The notes under the pieces were generated by a model that did no database searches, was not told the origin of the DNA, and worked only from the letters and a program-made list of their open reading frames with translations. 63,044 bases of DNA from Phycisphaerales bacterium. Its GTDB lineage: Bacteria > Planctomycetota > Phycisphaerae > UBA1845 > Fen-1342. The stretch spans positions 1 through 63,044 of the forward strand of contig JALHJL010000018.1 in NCBI GenBank assembly GCA_022839625.1, read 5' to 3'. The translations under genes and the position numbers were made by a program. Every line of letters begins with the position of its first letter. Position 1 is the stretch's first letter. Below, one piece after another: positions 52,901-61,704 of this stretch.

Positions 52901-54175
52901 GGCAAGGTGCCCGCGGCTTCGCGCGTGCGGCCGCAGCCGGAGCTATGGCTGACCCTGGATGCGCCGCCCGCCGCGATCGCTTTCAGCCGCACGGGTGCGT
53001 ACCTGGCGGCGGCGTGCGAGGACAGTGTGTTGCGGCTAGTGCTGGTGGGATCGGGCGAGATTCGGCACCGCATTCCGCTCAGTGCCCCCGTGAGCGCTTT
53101 GACCTTCAACCCGCGCGACGACGTGCTGCTCGTGCGAAGCAGCGACGGCATGATCCGCCTGTTCGATCCTGCTACCGGCGAGGACATCGCGACGTGGCCG
53201 CTACGGGCCGAAACGGGTCGGCCGCTGGCGGCCTGGTCCGGGGACGACGCGGACGCCATGCTGCTCGGCGAAGGCGGCAGCGTGTATGAGTACCGCTATG
53301 CCGCAGCGGACGCCGTGATCGAGCGCAACCGCGGCTTCGCGCGCGAGCGGCGCGTGGCCCGGGCCCTGGCCGACGCCGACTTTGTGGGCGCGTGGGAGGC
53401 TGCGTGCAGCCTGGGTGAACTGGACGCGCCGCGCGGCCGTGGCGCACAGCTTGCGGTCCTGGAATCCGCCTTGCGTCGCGCCACGGTTGACATCCGGCCG
53501 GGTTGGGCCGCCGCCATGCTGCGCGAGGCCACGAGTCTGGAGTACGCGCGGCTCGGCCACGCGGCCTACGATGGCGAGCGCTTCGCCCTGGCCCGGGAGT
53601 GGCTGCGGCGGGCGGTCGAGTGTGAGACGGGCAACGTGGATGCCCTCACCCTTTGGCGGCTGGCCGCGTGCGACTACCTCGCCGACGCCTTCGAAGAGGC
53701 GGACGCGGGGTTCCGCGCGGCCCTGCAACAGCCGGACTTCAACCCGTCGGAGGCCGTGACCGCGGCGCTCCAACGGGTGGCCGCGCTCTGGTTCGGCGGC
53801 CGGCGGGGCGAGGCGCACCGGGCCGCGCTGCACATCGGACGGCCGGACGGGCGCGGCTGGCGCGGCGACCCGGTCGCGGTGACGTACGCCGCGGCCGTGG
53901 CCCGGATGATCACCGGGATCGAGCGGGAAGATCGCATGGGCGCAGTGGTAGACAGCCTGCTCGTCAGTGTGGGGGAGCGCTCCTTGCTGTTCCAGGACGA
54001 CGGGCACTTCTTTGGCGGCGAGCTGGCCCGGCAGCGCGGCGATGTGGAGCAGGCCGCGGTGCGCTATCAGCGTTGCATCGACGTGGCCCGCGACACGTGG
54101 CCGTCCAACTGGGCCCGCTTTAGACTGGCGCAACTTGCGCCGGCTCTCGCGCGCGACTCGTCAGGAAGCGAGTAG
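49925..54175 (+). CDS. Giant membrane Ser/Thr protein kinase with propeller-like sensor and TPR-like tail
   Basis: The 1416-residue protein has a Hanks-type kinase domain in residues about 50-320: GEELHRGGQGVVY, VALKVL (Lys), HRDLKPPNIL, LDFGLAKP, VAYMSPEQ, and DVYSLGVIFYEALTG; all catalytic residues are present. One membrane segment (about 355-377) and a coiled coil (380-440) follow. Residues about 470-1120 form beta-propeller-like repeats (RLSPDARWAAVCADAD, ALSDDGQLAAVLV, TFNPRDDVLLVRSSDGMIRLFDPATG). The last 200 residues are helical and TPR-like. GTG 49907 is an alternative start. The divergent FHA protein is a likely phosphorylation partner. Confidence 0.9.
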   Translation: MTLSPQDIPHMTSGAGSTPDPGSSGHADDPTRAGGSGAAASARLATEDLAARPTVEGYVLGEELHRGGQGVVYVATQLGTKRQVALKVLLEGPLAGENARRRFEREVELAASLRHPNIVTILDSGLSRGRYYFAMELIEGVRLDRYVAQQRPTLDEALLLFERVCDAVNFAHQRGVIHRDLKPPNILVDADGEPHVLDFGLAKPAHPLAATESTVQMLSVSGQLLGTVAYMSPEQAAGAQDVDVRSDVYSLGVIFYEALTGQPPYAVDGPLGEILTRIAREEPASPRSVVGQVRGNAKIDDELATILLKCLEKEPARRYQTAGDLARDLRHRRAGEPIEAKRASGLYVLKKTLRRYRYQAATAGLILLMLVGFLITFAVLFTSERAARQEAVEKSDEARAAVQRQEAALEEARVRTAEAVQAQAELRRALLRQHIQRGDLALARNDLREARDSFWQAMEVGPAPAAAWALRRYYLQSAESGATILAFEPRARAASSAWPLARLSPDARWAAVCADADTVYVRSLVSAAPSAWVRAPGPVIQIEVSDEGLLAAIGEDWARVWLPGVLRPSVATRLPEPGRPAVAYPIEQGRSLLLVDEGSVRVFRGPRGAEVQRVALQGQRSGPPEYEARRGLLAVPTTAGVELVTLLAGGTLRNELAWTGPARARAVRFDGGELLGVLADAMYVTAISGPSRLQWTRLMDAAPEWELFDFKGGVGIVVLAARDGRLAAYRSGDRQTTWRCTPDRLEQLCMSAADASVATLDDRGVVTRWIAPERIEQRRQVYDAHPVTWASSSDGSTLLAAVARGQVVAYSSRGDGAADEAAAGRLRTILRPRLLGLGSEDVSLAVNGDGTRAVIRDRTSVRLVELADRSGRMLLWRPPARTAPDKVALSDDGQLAAVLVRSAAGDQERVLFRRWPASGASAPADRTGADGELAAEDGRAAPAPIEFSGALVREMAFFPQSRRLLVARSNGQLLLADPESAAGASDAALRLPGKVPAASRVRPQPELWLTLDAPPAAIAFSRTGAYLAAACEDSVLRLVLVGSGEIRHRIPLSAPVSALTFNPRDDVLLVRSSDGMIRLFDPATGEDIATWPLRAETGRPLAAWSGDDADAMLLGEGGSVYEYRYAAADAVIERNRGFARERRVARALADADFVGAWEAACSLGELDAPRGRGAQLAVLESALRRATVDIRPGWAAAMLREATSLEYARLGHAAYDGERFALAREWLRRAVECETGNVDALTLWRLAACDYLADAFEEADAGFRAALQQPDFNPSEAVTAALQRVAALWFGGRRGEAHRAALHIGRPDGRGWRGDPVAVTYAAAVARMITGIEREDRMGAVVDSLLVSVGERSLLFQDDGHFFGGELARQRGDVEQAAVRYQRCIDVARDTWPSNWARFRLAQLAPALARDSSGSE

Positions 54176-54201
54176 CGCGGCGGCCTGCGGAGCGGTGCGG
54201 C

Positions 54202-54226
54202 GGCGTGCAAAGTGGAACTTTGCGCT
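54202..54226. repeat. Hairpin before purD, loop GGA
   Basis: GCAAAGT-GGA-ACTTTGC is a perfect seven-base-pair stem with a GGA loop, between the kinase stop and the purD start. It may end kinase transcription. Confidence 0.65.
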
Positions 54227-54243
54227 CCCCGAGAGGACTAACT

Positions 54244-55494
54244 ATGAACGTGCTGGTGATCGGCTCCGGCGGACGGGAACATGCCCTCTGTCACGTCCTC
54301 GCGCGCTCTCCCGCGCTGGACCGGCTCTTCATCCTGCCTGGCAATGCCGGCACCGAGAAGCTGGGTACGAACGTCCCCGGCTCCGCCGACGACATCGAGC
54401 TGGCGATGCGGGTGGCGCGGCAGGAGTCCGTCGGGCTGACGATCGTCGGGCCCGAAGACCCGCTGGCGGCCGGAATCGTCGACGCGTTCCAGGCCGCGGG
54501 ACTCCGCATCTTCGGCCCGACGGCCGCAGCGGCCCAACTCGAAGCGGACAAGGCGTTTGCCAAGCAGCTCATGCGGCAGTACGCCGTGCCCACGGCCGAT
54601 GCCCGCACGTTCGCCGACTTCGAGCTCGCGCGGCAGTACATCGCGACACGGGATGAGCCGGTGGTAGTCAAGGCGGCCGGGCTCGCCAAAGGCAAAGGGG
54701 TCGTCGTGTGCGACGATCCCGCCGACGCCATCCTCGCCGCCGAGAACATGATCGTTCACCGCGCCTTCGGTCCTGCCGGCGACCGCATCGTCGTCGAGGA
54801 GCGGCTGCTCGGCCGCGAAGCATCGCTGCTCGCGATCGTCGATGGCAACACGGCGTACCTGCTGGAACCGGCCCAGGACCACAAGCGGCTGCGCGATCAC
54901 GACGAGGGCCCCAACACCGGCGGCATGGGCGCTTTCTGCCCCTCGCCGGCCGTCAACGACTACGTCATCGGTCAGGTGCAGAGCCAGATCATCGTGCCCC
55001 TGCTCGATGGGCTGCGACGCGAGCGCATTCATTATTCCGGCGTCCTGTACCTTGGCCTGATGCTTACCGCCGCCGGCCCGAAGGTGCTCGAGTTCAACTG
55101 CCGTTTCGGCGACCCTGAGGCGCAGGCCATTCTCATCCGCCTGCGCTCCGACCTGCTTGCGGTCCTCGATGCGACGGTCGAACGCCGGCTCGATCAGGCC
55201 GACATCCGGTGGGACCCGCGGCCGGCGCTGTGTGTCGTCATGGCCTCCGAGGGCTACCCGGACAAGAGCCGCGTCGGCGTGCCCATCCACGGCCTCCCGG
55301 ACGACGCCGATGACCTCATTGTCTTCCACGCGGGCACACGGCGAGCGGACGGCCAGGTGGTCACCGCCGGCGGCCGCGTGCTGGGCGTGACCGCGCTCGG
55401 CGAAACCCTCGCCGACGCGCGCCGCAGGGCCTATAGTGCCGTCGCAGGAATCCAGTTTGAAGGAGCCCAGTACCGTACGGATCTCGGCCTGTAG
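54244..55494 (+). CDS. purD: Phosphoribosylamine-glycine ligase
   Basis: The 416-residue ATP-grasp enzyme joins glycine to phosphoribosylamine, the second step of purine synthesis. Signatures are MNVLVIGSGGREHALCHVLARSP at the start, LPGNAGTEKLGTN, VGPEDPLAAGIVDAF, VVKAAGLAKGKGVVVC near 140-155, EERLLGREASLLAIVDG, and the strongly conserved VLEFNCRFGDPEAQ near 285. The ATG follows GAGAGG. It lies between the giant kinase and a VOC protein gene. It completes two purine enzymes in this window together with purN. Confidence 0.93.
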   Translation: MNVLVIGSGGREHALCHVLARSPALDRLFILPGNAGTEKLGTNVPGSADDIELAMRVARQESVGLTIVGPEDPLAAGIVDAFQAAGLRIFGPTAAAAQLEADKAFAKQLMRQYAVPTADARTFADFELARQYIATRDEPVVVKAAGLAKGKGVVVCDDPADAILAAENMIVHRAFGPAGDRIVVEERLLGREASLLAIVDGNTAYLLEPAQDHKRLRDHDEGPNTGGMGAFCPSPAVNDYVIGQVQSQIIVPLLDGLRRERIHYSGVLYLGLMLTAAGPKVLEFNCRFGDPEAQAILIRLRSDLLAVLDATVERRLDQADIRWDPRPALCVVMASEGYPDKSRVGVPIHGLPDDADDLIVFHAGTRRADGQVVTAGGRVLGVTALGETLADARRRAYSAVAGIQFEGAQYRTDLGL

Positions 55495-55500
55495 CAGCGC

Positions 55501-55522
55501 TGACGGCTGACGAGCCGTCGGA
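55501..55522. repeat. Hairpin after purD
   Basis: GACGGCT-GACG-AGCCGTC forms a perfect seven-base-pair stem just after the purD stop. It could serve as a terminator for purD and belongs by shape to the dispersed hairpins. Confidence 0.55.
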
Positions 55523-55546
55523 CGATGCGCAAGTGGGAAGACAAAT

Positions 55547-55948
55547 ATGCTCTGCATCGGCGACGTTCACATCTACGTCAGCGACTTCACGCTCGCGCTG
55601 CGCTTCTGGGCAGACGGGCTCGGACTCGAGGTGGCGGAGAAAGAAGTCAGCCGGCACAGCGCCTACGCCCGGCTGGATTTCCCCGACTGTGGACCGTCGA
55701 TCTGCCTGTGGTGGCCGGTCGAACCCTGGGACGCCGCGCAGCCGCCGCCTCCCGGCAAGTACCCGACGATCCGCTTCGACGTCGCCGCAAGCGACTTCGA
55801 CACGACCCTCCTGCGTCTGCTCGAGCATGGCGGTCAACAACTGGACGAAATCCAGAACTACGCGGGCCTGCGGACCGTGACCGTGGCCGACCCCGATGGA
55901 AACGCGTTCGAGCTCCTGGAGTTGCGCGAAGCGGACCAGGATCAGTAA
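55547..55948 (+). CDS. VOC (glyoxalase-like) family protein
   Basis: The 133-residue protein has the paired beta-alpha-beta-beta-beta units of the vicinal oxygen chelate fold, with VHIYVSDFTLALRFWADGLGLEV at residues 7-29 and TVTVADPDGNAFELLEL near 109-125. The DPDGNxxEL motif and the first-strand His are the usual metal ligands. The substrate cannot be predicted. The start ATG follows GGGAAG. Confidence 0.82.
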   Translation: MLCIGDVHIYVSDFTLALRFWADGLGLEVAEKEVSRHSAYARLDFPDCGPSICLWWPVEPWDAAQPPPPGKYPTIRFDVAASDFDTTLLRLLEHGGQQLDEIQNYAGLRTVTVADPDGNAFELLELREADQDQ

Positions 55949-55987
55949 AGCCGGTCCCTGGGGCCTGCCCGACGACGAGGACGCCGG

Positions 55988-58123
55988 ATGTCTCTCAAGA
56001 CCGCGGTAGCCGGAACGCTCGTCCTGCTGGCGGCTACGGTCGTGGCCTACGTCCCCGCCTTCTACGCCGGGTTCATCTGGGACGACGACGACTACGTGAC
56101 CGACAATCAAACGCTCCGTACCGCGGACGGTCTGTACCGCATCTGGTTCAAGCCTGGCGCCGTCCCCCAGTACTACCCGCTCGTCCATACGACGTACTGG
56201 ATCGAGTACCGCCTGTGGGGCCTCAACGCGGCGGGATACCACGCCGTCAACGTCGTTCTCCACGCCGTCAACGCGCTGCTGCTCTGGCTGGTCCTGCGGC
56301 AGCTTGAACTGCCTGGCGCCTGGATCGCAGCGGCCCTCTTCGCTCTGCATCCCGTACACGTTGAGTCGGTCGTCTGGGTGACCGAGCGAAAGAACACGCT
56401 CTCAGGCCTGTTCTATCTGCTCGCACTGCTGGCCTACCTGCGGTTTCGGCCGCTGTCCGCGGTGCAACCTGGTCATCCCCGGCGGGCTGCGTTGTTTTAC
56501 ATCCTCGCGCTGCTCGCGTTTTTGGCGGCCCTGGCGAGCAAGACCGTTACCTGCTCGCTGCCGGCGGCCGTCCTGCTGCTGACGTGGTGGAAGCGCGGGC
56601 GGGTTACCTTGCGCGACGTGGCGCCCCTTGTGCCGTTCTTCGCGGCCGGGCTGGCGATGGGCCTGTTCACGGTCCACATGGAGGCTACGCGCGTCGGAGC
56701 GCGCGGGCCCGAGTGGGAGCTGTCCTTCGTCCAACGACTGCTGATCGCCGGGCGCGCCCTGTGGTTCTATGCCGGAAAGCTCGTCTGGCCCGCAAACCTG
56801 GCGTTCATCTATGAACGCTGGGAAGTAGACGTCCGTGTGGGGTGGCAATACTTGTTCCCCGCCGGCGCCCTGGCAGCCGTCGGCGCGCTGTGGCTGGGAC
56901 GACGACGCCTCGGCCGCGGGCCGCTGGTGGCCGTGCTGTTCTTCGCGGGCACGCTGGCTCCGGCGCTCGGTTTCGTCAACGTCTACCCGATGCGTTACTC
57001 CTTCGTTGCCGACCATTTCCAGTACCTCGCCAGCCTGGGCGTGATCGCGCTGGCCGCCGGCGCCGCGGCATCCGTCGCGCAGCGGCTCGGTCCCCGGGCG
57101 CGGCGGGCCGCGCTGGCAGTCCCCGCCGTCGTCCTGCTTGTGTTCGGCGTGAAGGTCTGGCGTCAGAGCCTGATCTACGACGACCTGGAGACCCTGTGGC
57201 GCGACACGCTGGCCAAGAGCCCGACGGCGTACATCGCGTCCAACAACCTGGGCGTGGAGCTGGGTCGCCAGGGCCGCGGCCTGGAGGCGATTCCGCACCT
57301 GGAGCTGGCGGTGCGGCAGCGTCCCGACGACGCCCAGTGTCGAACCAACCTGGCCAACGCCTACGCGGACGTCGGGCGGCTCGATGAGGCCCTGCAAGTT
57401 TACGCAGTCGCATTGGAGCTGGACCCGCGCAATGCCCTGACGCACTTCAACCTCGGCACGACGTACGCGCAAACCGGCCGGCTGGAAGAGGCCATCTCGC
57501 ACCTGACGCAAGCCGTGCGCCTCGACAGGCGCAAGCCGGAGGCTCGGACCAACCTCGCGCAGGCGGTCATACAGCGTGCCGGCATGTTGTTGGCCGACGG
57601 TCGGGCACACGAGGCCGTCCCCTTGCTCACCGAGGCAGCGCGCGACGCCCCCGGGTCGCTGCCGGTCCGCTTCTTGCTCGCTCAGGCTCTTGGAGAAACC
57701 GGCCGCACACGTGCTGCCATCGCCCAATACCGCGATTACCTGGCCGCGCAGCCCGACGATCTCTTGGCCCTCAACGCCCTGGCCTGGTACTTGGCCACCG
57801 ACCCGGACCCTGCCGTGCGACGCGGGGCGGAGGCCGTCCAGCTCGCGGAACGCGCCGACCGGCTGGCCAGGCACCAGGACCCCGGCGTGCTCGACACGCT
57901 CGCGGCCGCGCTGGCGGAGGTCGGCGATTTCGAGCAGGCGGTAACGGTCGCGCGTCAGGCCCGGGAGTTGGCCGAACGCCTCGGCATCGCCGACCTCGTT
58001 GCGGAGCTGGAGGAGCGCATTCGACTCTATTCCTCACACACGCCGTACCACACGCCCGCTTCTGCCGCCGGCGGCCACGTACCCGCCGCTTCCGGCCAGC
58101 CGGAAACGCTGCGCCGCCCATGA
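55988..58123 (+). CDS. TMTC-like multi-pass membrane protein with TPR domain
   Basis: The 711-residue protein has about ten membrane segments in the N-terminal 380 residues, with FIWDDDDYVTDN in the first loop (an acidic motif like GT-C glycosyltransferases) and NVVLHAVNALLLWLVLRQLELPGAWIAAALFALHPVHVESVVWVTERKN, typical of the TMTC/GT-C group. The C-terminal part (about 400-660) holds TPR repeats such as NLGVELGRQGRGLEAIPHLELAVRQRPDDAQCRTNLANAYADVGR. Eukaryotic TMTC proteins O-mannosylate cadherins; bacterial ones are uncharacterised. A protein-glycosylation role at the membrane is inferred. Confidence 0.8.
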   Translation: MSLKTAVAGTLVLLAATVVAYVPAFYAGFIWDDDDYVTDNQTLRTADGLYRIWFKPGAVPQYYPLVHTTYWIEYRLWGLNAAGYHAVNVVLHAVNALLLWLVLRQLELPGAWIAAALFALHPVHVESVVWVTERKNTLSGLFYLLALLAYLRFRPLSAVQPGHPRRAALFYILALLAFLAALASKTVTCSLPAAVLLLTWWKRGRVTLRDVAPLVPFFAAGLAMGLFTVHMEATRVGARGPEWELSFVQRLLIAGRALWFYAGKLVWPANLAFIYERWEVDVRVGWQYLFPAGALAAVGALWLGRRRLGRGPLVAVLFFAGTLAPALGFVNVYPMRYSFVADHFQYLASLGVIALAAGAAASVAQRLGPRARRAALAVPAVVLLVFGVKVWRQSLIYDDLETLWRDTLAKSPTAYIASNNLGVELGRQGRGLEAIPHLELAVRQRPDDAQCRTNLANAYADVGRLDEALQVYAVALELDPRNALTHFNLGTTYAQTGRLEEAISHLTQAVRLDRRKPEARTNLAQAVIQRAGMLLADGRAHEAVPLLTEAARDAPGSLPVRFLLAQALGETGRTRAAIAQYRDYLAAQPDDLLALNALAWYLATDPDPAVRRGAEAVQLAERADRLARHQDPGVLDTLAAALAEVGDFEQAVTVARQARELAERLGIADLVAELEERIRLYSSHTPYHTPASAAGGHVPAASGQPETLRRP

Positions 58124-58270
58124 AGCGGACTCCGCGTTGGCGCGCCGCGCGCCGCGCGGCCGGATTGTGGTTCATGCCCGTCTCTGCTAGCATGGCAGCT
58201 CGCGCGCCGGAGTGCTGCGCGCTGCCGCGGGACCGTGCGGTAGGCGGTCCGTGATACGCCAGGGGCCCGA

Positions 58271-61200
58271 ATGCCCGCAGAGCTCAAGGACCAACAGGTT
58301 GAGGAACTGACCCGGAAGCTGGGTCACGAGATGTTCGAGCGCATGCGCGGTGCCCAGCCGCGCCCGCACCAGTTTGCCTGGTGGCAGGAGCGCATGCTGC
58401 GTGTGCTCATGCAGGACGAGTGGCTCAAGGTCCAGGCGTTCCGCTTCATCGACGTGTTGCCGATGATGCGGACTTCCGCCGACGTGGCCCGGCACCTCCG
58501 CGAGTACTTCGTGCTGCCCGAGCACGTCCGGCACAAACGCAACGGGCACGGCGCGCACGCCCCGGCCGAGGGCGACGCCGACGCGCTGCGTGAGCTGGAC
58601 CCCGCGCCCGCCTCGCGCCGGCTGGTGGAGTGGACCTCGCGGACGATGAACTTCCGCCGGCTCGATTCGCCGTTCGCGCGGCTCATGGCGCTGATTGCCC
58701 GCCGCAGCTCGCTACTGATGGCCGGGACCTTCATCGCCGGCTCGAACATCGTCGAGGCCGAACGGGCGATCTTGCGTCTGCGGCGGAAGAAGCTGGCGTT
58801 CACCATTGATGTGCTGGGCGAGGCGGCACTCTCGGCCGGCGAGGCGGAGGCGTACCGGCAGATGTACCTGGACCTGATCGAGCAGTTGCCGCGCCAGGCA
58901 GCCGCCTGGAAGCCGGTTGCGCTCGCCGACGAGGCCGACGGTCAGGCCATCCCGCGGGTCAACGTGTCCGTGAAGCTGACGTCGCTTTACCCCGGGTTCG
59001 ACCCGATCGACCCGCAGGCAGCCACGGCACGCGCCAAGGAGCTGCTGCGGCCGCTATTGCGCAAGGCGATGGCCGGCGGCGTCCATGTTCACATCGACAT
59101 GGAGCACTACGCCATCAAGGACCTCACGCTCGACATGTTCGAGCAGCTTCTGCTGGAGCCCGAGTTTCGCGATTACCCGCACTTCGGGATCGTGCTGCAA
59201 GCCTACCTCAAGGACGGCGACCGGGACGGCGAGCGGCTCGTGGAGTATGCGCAGCGACGCGGCACCCCGCTCTGGGTGCGGCTGGTCAAGGGGGCCTACT
59301 GGGACTCGGAAACCGTCTGGGCCGCACAGCGACATTGGCCGGTGCCGGTCTGGGAACAGAAGTGGCAGTCCGATGCCTGTTTCGAGCGCATGACCCGGTT
59401 CCTGCTGAGCAACTACCAGCACGTGCGGTGCGCGTTCGCCAGCCACAATGTCCGCAGTCTCTGCCACGCCATGGCGGTGCAGCGGCTGCTCGGTGTGCCC
59501 GGCTGGGCCTTCGAGCTGCAAATGCTGTTCGGAATGGGGGACCCCATCAAGCGTGCCGGCGTCCAGATGGGCCAGCGCTGCCGCATCTACACGCCCTATG
59601 GAAACCTGCTGGCGGGAATGGCTTACCTCATCCGGCGGTTGCTGGAGAACACCGCCAATGAGTCCTTCCTGCGACAGTCGGCCAGCGACGACGCGAGCGA
59701 AGACGAGCTCCTGGAGGACCCCGTGCTCGTCGGTCGCCGAATGCCGCCGCCCGTCCCGCCGGTGGTCATCCGCTATGAGTTCGAGGAGCCGATCATGGAC
59801 CCGTTCGAGAACGTGCCGAACACGGACTTCATGCTGGAGGCCAGCCGGGAGCAGATGCAGGCGGCGTTGGCCCACGTGCGGGCCGAGTTCGGGCGCGAAA
59901 TCCCGCTTCTGATCGGAGGACAGGCCGTGACGACGGGGCAGTGGGCGGAGTCCCATAACCCGTCGCGCCCCAAGGAGATCGTCGCGCGCGTCGCCCAGGC
60001 GGACCTGACGGCGGTGAATCGTGCCGCGGAGGCCGCGGCGGCGGCATTTCGTACATGGCGGCTGGTGTCGGCGGCGGAGCGGGCCGAATTGCTCACCCGC
60101 GTTGCCCGTCGGCTGGGCGAGCGACGCTTCGAGCTCGCGGCCCTGATGACGCTGGAATGCGGCAAGACCTGGCGCGAGGCCGACGCGGACGTGTCGGAGG
60201 GCATCGACTACTGCAATTACTACGCCCAGGAGATGGTGCGCATCGACGAGCATCGGCGCCGGCGCGACGTCCAGGGCGAGACGAACGAGTACTTCTATGC
60301 CCCGCGCGGCGTGGTTGCAGTCATCAGTCCGTGGAACTTCCCGCTGTGCCTGCTGGCCAACATGACCGCCGCCGCATTCGTCACGGGCAATTCCGTGGTC
60401 ATCAAGCCGGCCAGCCGCGCGGCGGCGGTTGCGGCCCGGTTCGCAGAGGTGTTCGCCGAGGTGGACGTGCCGGCCGGCGTCGTCAGCTACCTGCCGGGTC
60501 CGGGGGCCACGATCGGCGAGGCGCTGGTCAAGCACCCGAAGGTGGCGGTGGTAGCGTTCACAGGCTCGCGCGAGGTGGGCAACCGCATCAACAAGCTGGC
60601 CGCCGACGTGCCGACCGCACGGCCGGGACTCAAGCGCGTGATCGCGGAGATGGGCGGCAAGAACGCGATCATCGTGGACGACAACGCCGACCTCGATGAG
60701 GCGATCAAGGGGATCATTGCCAGTGCGCTGAGCTACGCGGGCCAGAAGTGCTCGGCGGCCTCGCGGATCATCGTGATCGGGGCGCTGTACGACCGGTTCG
60801 TGGAACGCCTGGTGGAAGCGGCGCGCTCGAAGGGGCTGGGGCCGGCGGACGAGCCGGCGACCGCGATCCCGCCGGTCATCGATGCGCAGGCCCGCGAGAC
60901 GATCCTGCGGTACATCGAGATCGGCAAGCAGGAAGGGCGGTGCGTGCTCGCGGTCGACGCCTCGCGGCTGGTGGAGGAGACGGGCGGGCACTACGTGGGG
61001 CCGCACATCTTCGTCGATGTGCCGCCCAGCGCGCGGATTGCCCGCGAGGAGGTCTTCGGCCCCGTGCTGACCGTGCTGCGCGCCGCGGACATCGGTCATG
61101 CGATCGAGATCTTCAACAGCACCGATTACGCGCTCACCGGCGGGATCTACTCCCGCAGCCCGGCGAACATCGAGCGGGCCCGGGCCGAGTGCGAGTGCGG

Positions 61201-61399
61201 CAACCTGTACATCAACCGGCCGATCACCGGCTCGCGCGTGGACCTCCAGCCGTATGGCGGGTTCAAGATGTCGGGGGTGGGCTCGAAGGCAGGCGGGCCG
61301 GATTACCTGATCCAGTATTGCGAGGCGCGGACGGTGACCGAGAACACGCTTCGCCGGGGGTTCGCGCCGAGCGAGGAGATCGTGGAGGCATTGGGGTAG
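58271..61399 (+). CDS. putA: Bifunctional proline dehydrogenase / L-glutamate gamma-semialdehyde dehydrogenase
   Basis: The 1042-residue enzyme oxidises proline to glutamate in two steps. The PRODH domain (about residues 110-480) has RVNVSVKLTSLYPGFDP, HVHIDMEHYAIKDLTLDMFEQLL, FGIVLQAYLKDGDRDGERL and RLVKGAYWDSE (FAD barrel). The P5CDH domain (about 520-1030) has VVAVISPWNFPLCLLANMTAAAFVTGN, Glu793-region EMGGKNAIIVD, and Cys827 in GQKCSAASR. It lacks the DNA-binding N-terminus of proteobacterial PutA. The ATG lacks a strong ribosome binding site. Confidence 0.95.
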   Translation: MPAELKDQQVEELTRKLGHEMFERMRGAQPRPHQFAWWQERMLRVLMQDEWLKVQAFRFIDVLPMMRTSADVARHLREYFVLPEHVRHKRNGHGAHAPAEGDADALRELDPAPASRRLVEWTSRTMNFRRLDSPFARLMALIARRSSLLMAGTFIAGSNIVEAERAILRLRRKKLAFTIDVLGEAALSAGEAEAYRQMYLDLIEQLPRQAAAWKPVALADEADGQAIPRVNVSVKLTSLYPGFDPIDPQAATARAKELLRPLLRKAMAGGVHVHIDMEHYAIKDLTLDMFEQLLLEPEFRDYPHFGIVLQAYLKDGDRDGERLVEYAQRRGTPLWVRLVKGAYWDSETVWAAQRHWPVPVWEQKWQSDACFERMTRFLLSNYQHVRCAFASHNVRSLCHAMAVQRLLGVPGWAFELQMLFGMGDPIKRAGVQMGQRCRIYTPYGNLLAGMAYLIRRLLENTANESFLRQSASDDASEDELLEDPVLVGRRMPPPVPPVVIRYEFEEPIMDPFENVPNTDFMLEASREQMQAALAHVRAEFGREIPLLIGGQAVTTGQWAESHNPSRPKEIVARVAQADLTAVNRAAEAAAAAFRTWRLVSAAERAELLTRVARRLGERRFELAALMTLECGKTWREADADVSEGIDYCNYYAQEMVRIDEHRRRRDVQGETNEYFYAPRGVVAVISPWNFPLCLLANMTAAAFVTGNSVVIKPASRAAAVAARFAEVFAEVDVPAGVVSYLPGPGATIGEALVKHPKVAVVAFTGSREVGNRINKLAADVPTARPGLKRVIAEMGGKNAIIVDDNADLDEAIKGIIASALSYAGQKCSAASRIIVIGALYDRFVERLVEAARSKGLGPADEPATAIPPVIDAQARETILRYIEIGKQEGRCVLAVDASRLVEETGGHYVGPHIFVDVPPSARIAREEVFGPVLTVLRAADIGHAIEIFNSTDYALTGGIYSRSPANIERARAECECGNLYINRPITGSRVDLQPYGGFKMSGVGSKAGGPDYLIQYCEARTVTENTLRRGFAPSEEIVEALG

Positions 61400-61457
61400 C
61401 GTGAGCTGCGTGATCGGAACGCGAAGCTCCAGCGAGCGCGCCCGCACCCCACGGCGC

Positions 61458-61575
61458 CTGGTGCGAGAATCCTTTCTCGCACCCGCACGGGCGGCAATCC
61501 CTTCCGCAATCGGAAGCCGGATGGGAATCCGAGCGATCGGGGGCCGAGAAGGGCCGAGAAGGGATTCTCGGCCCA
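61458..61575. repeat. Two perfect hairpins of the dispersed family
   Basis: GGTGCGAGAA-TCCT-TTCTCGCACC lies at 61460-61483 and GGCCGAGAA-GGGA-TTCTCGGCC at 61552-61573. The second has the same loop and inner stem as the 49-bp array at 33141 but a different outer stem. They sit between putA and the pseudopilin gene. Confidence 0.85.
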
Positions 61576-61704
61576 GCAGGCCGCGGTTCCGGGGGTGCGC
61601 CGGCGGGATATTGGTTGCCGGGCCACGTGGGGGCGCAGATAATGAGGTGGGCGGGCGGAGTGCGCCCGCGCCGATCGCGTAACCTTTGCTACGCAGGTGG
61701 ACTT

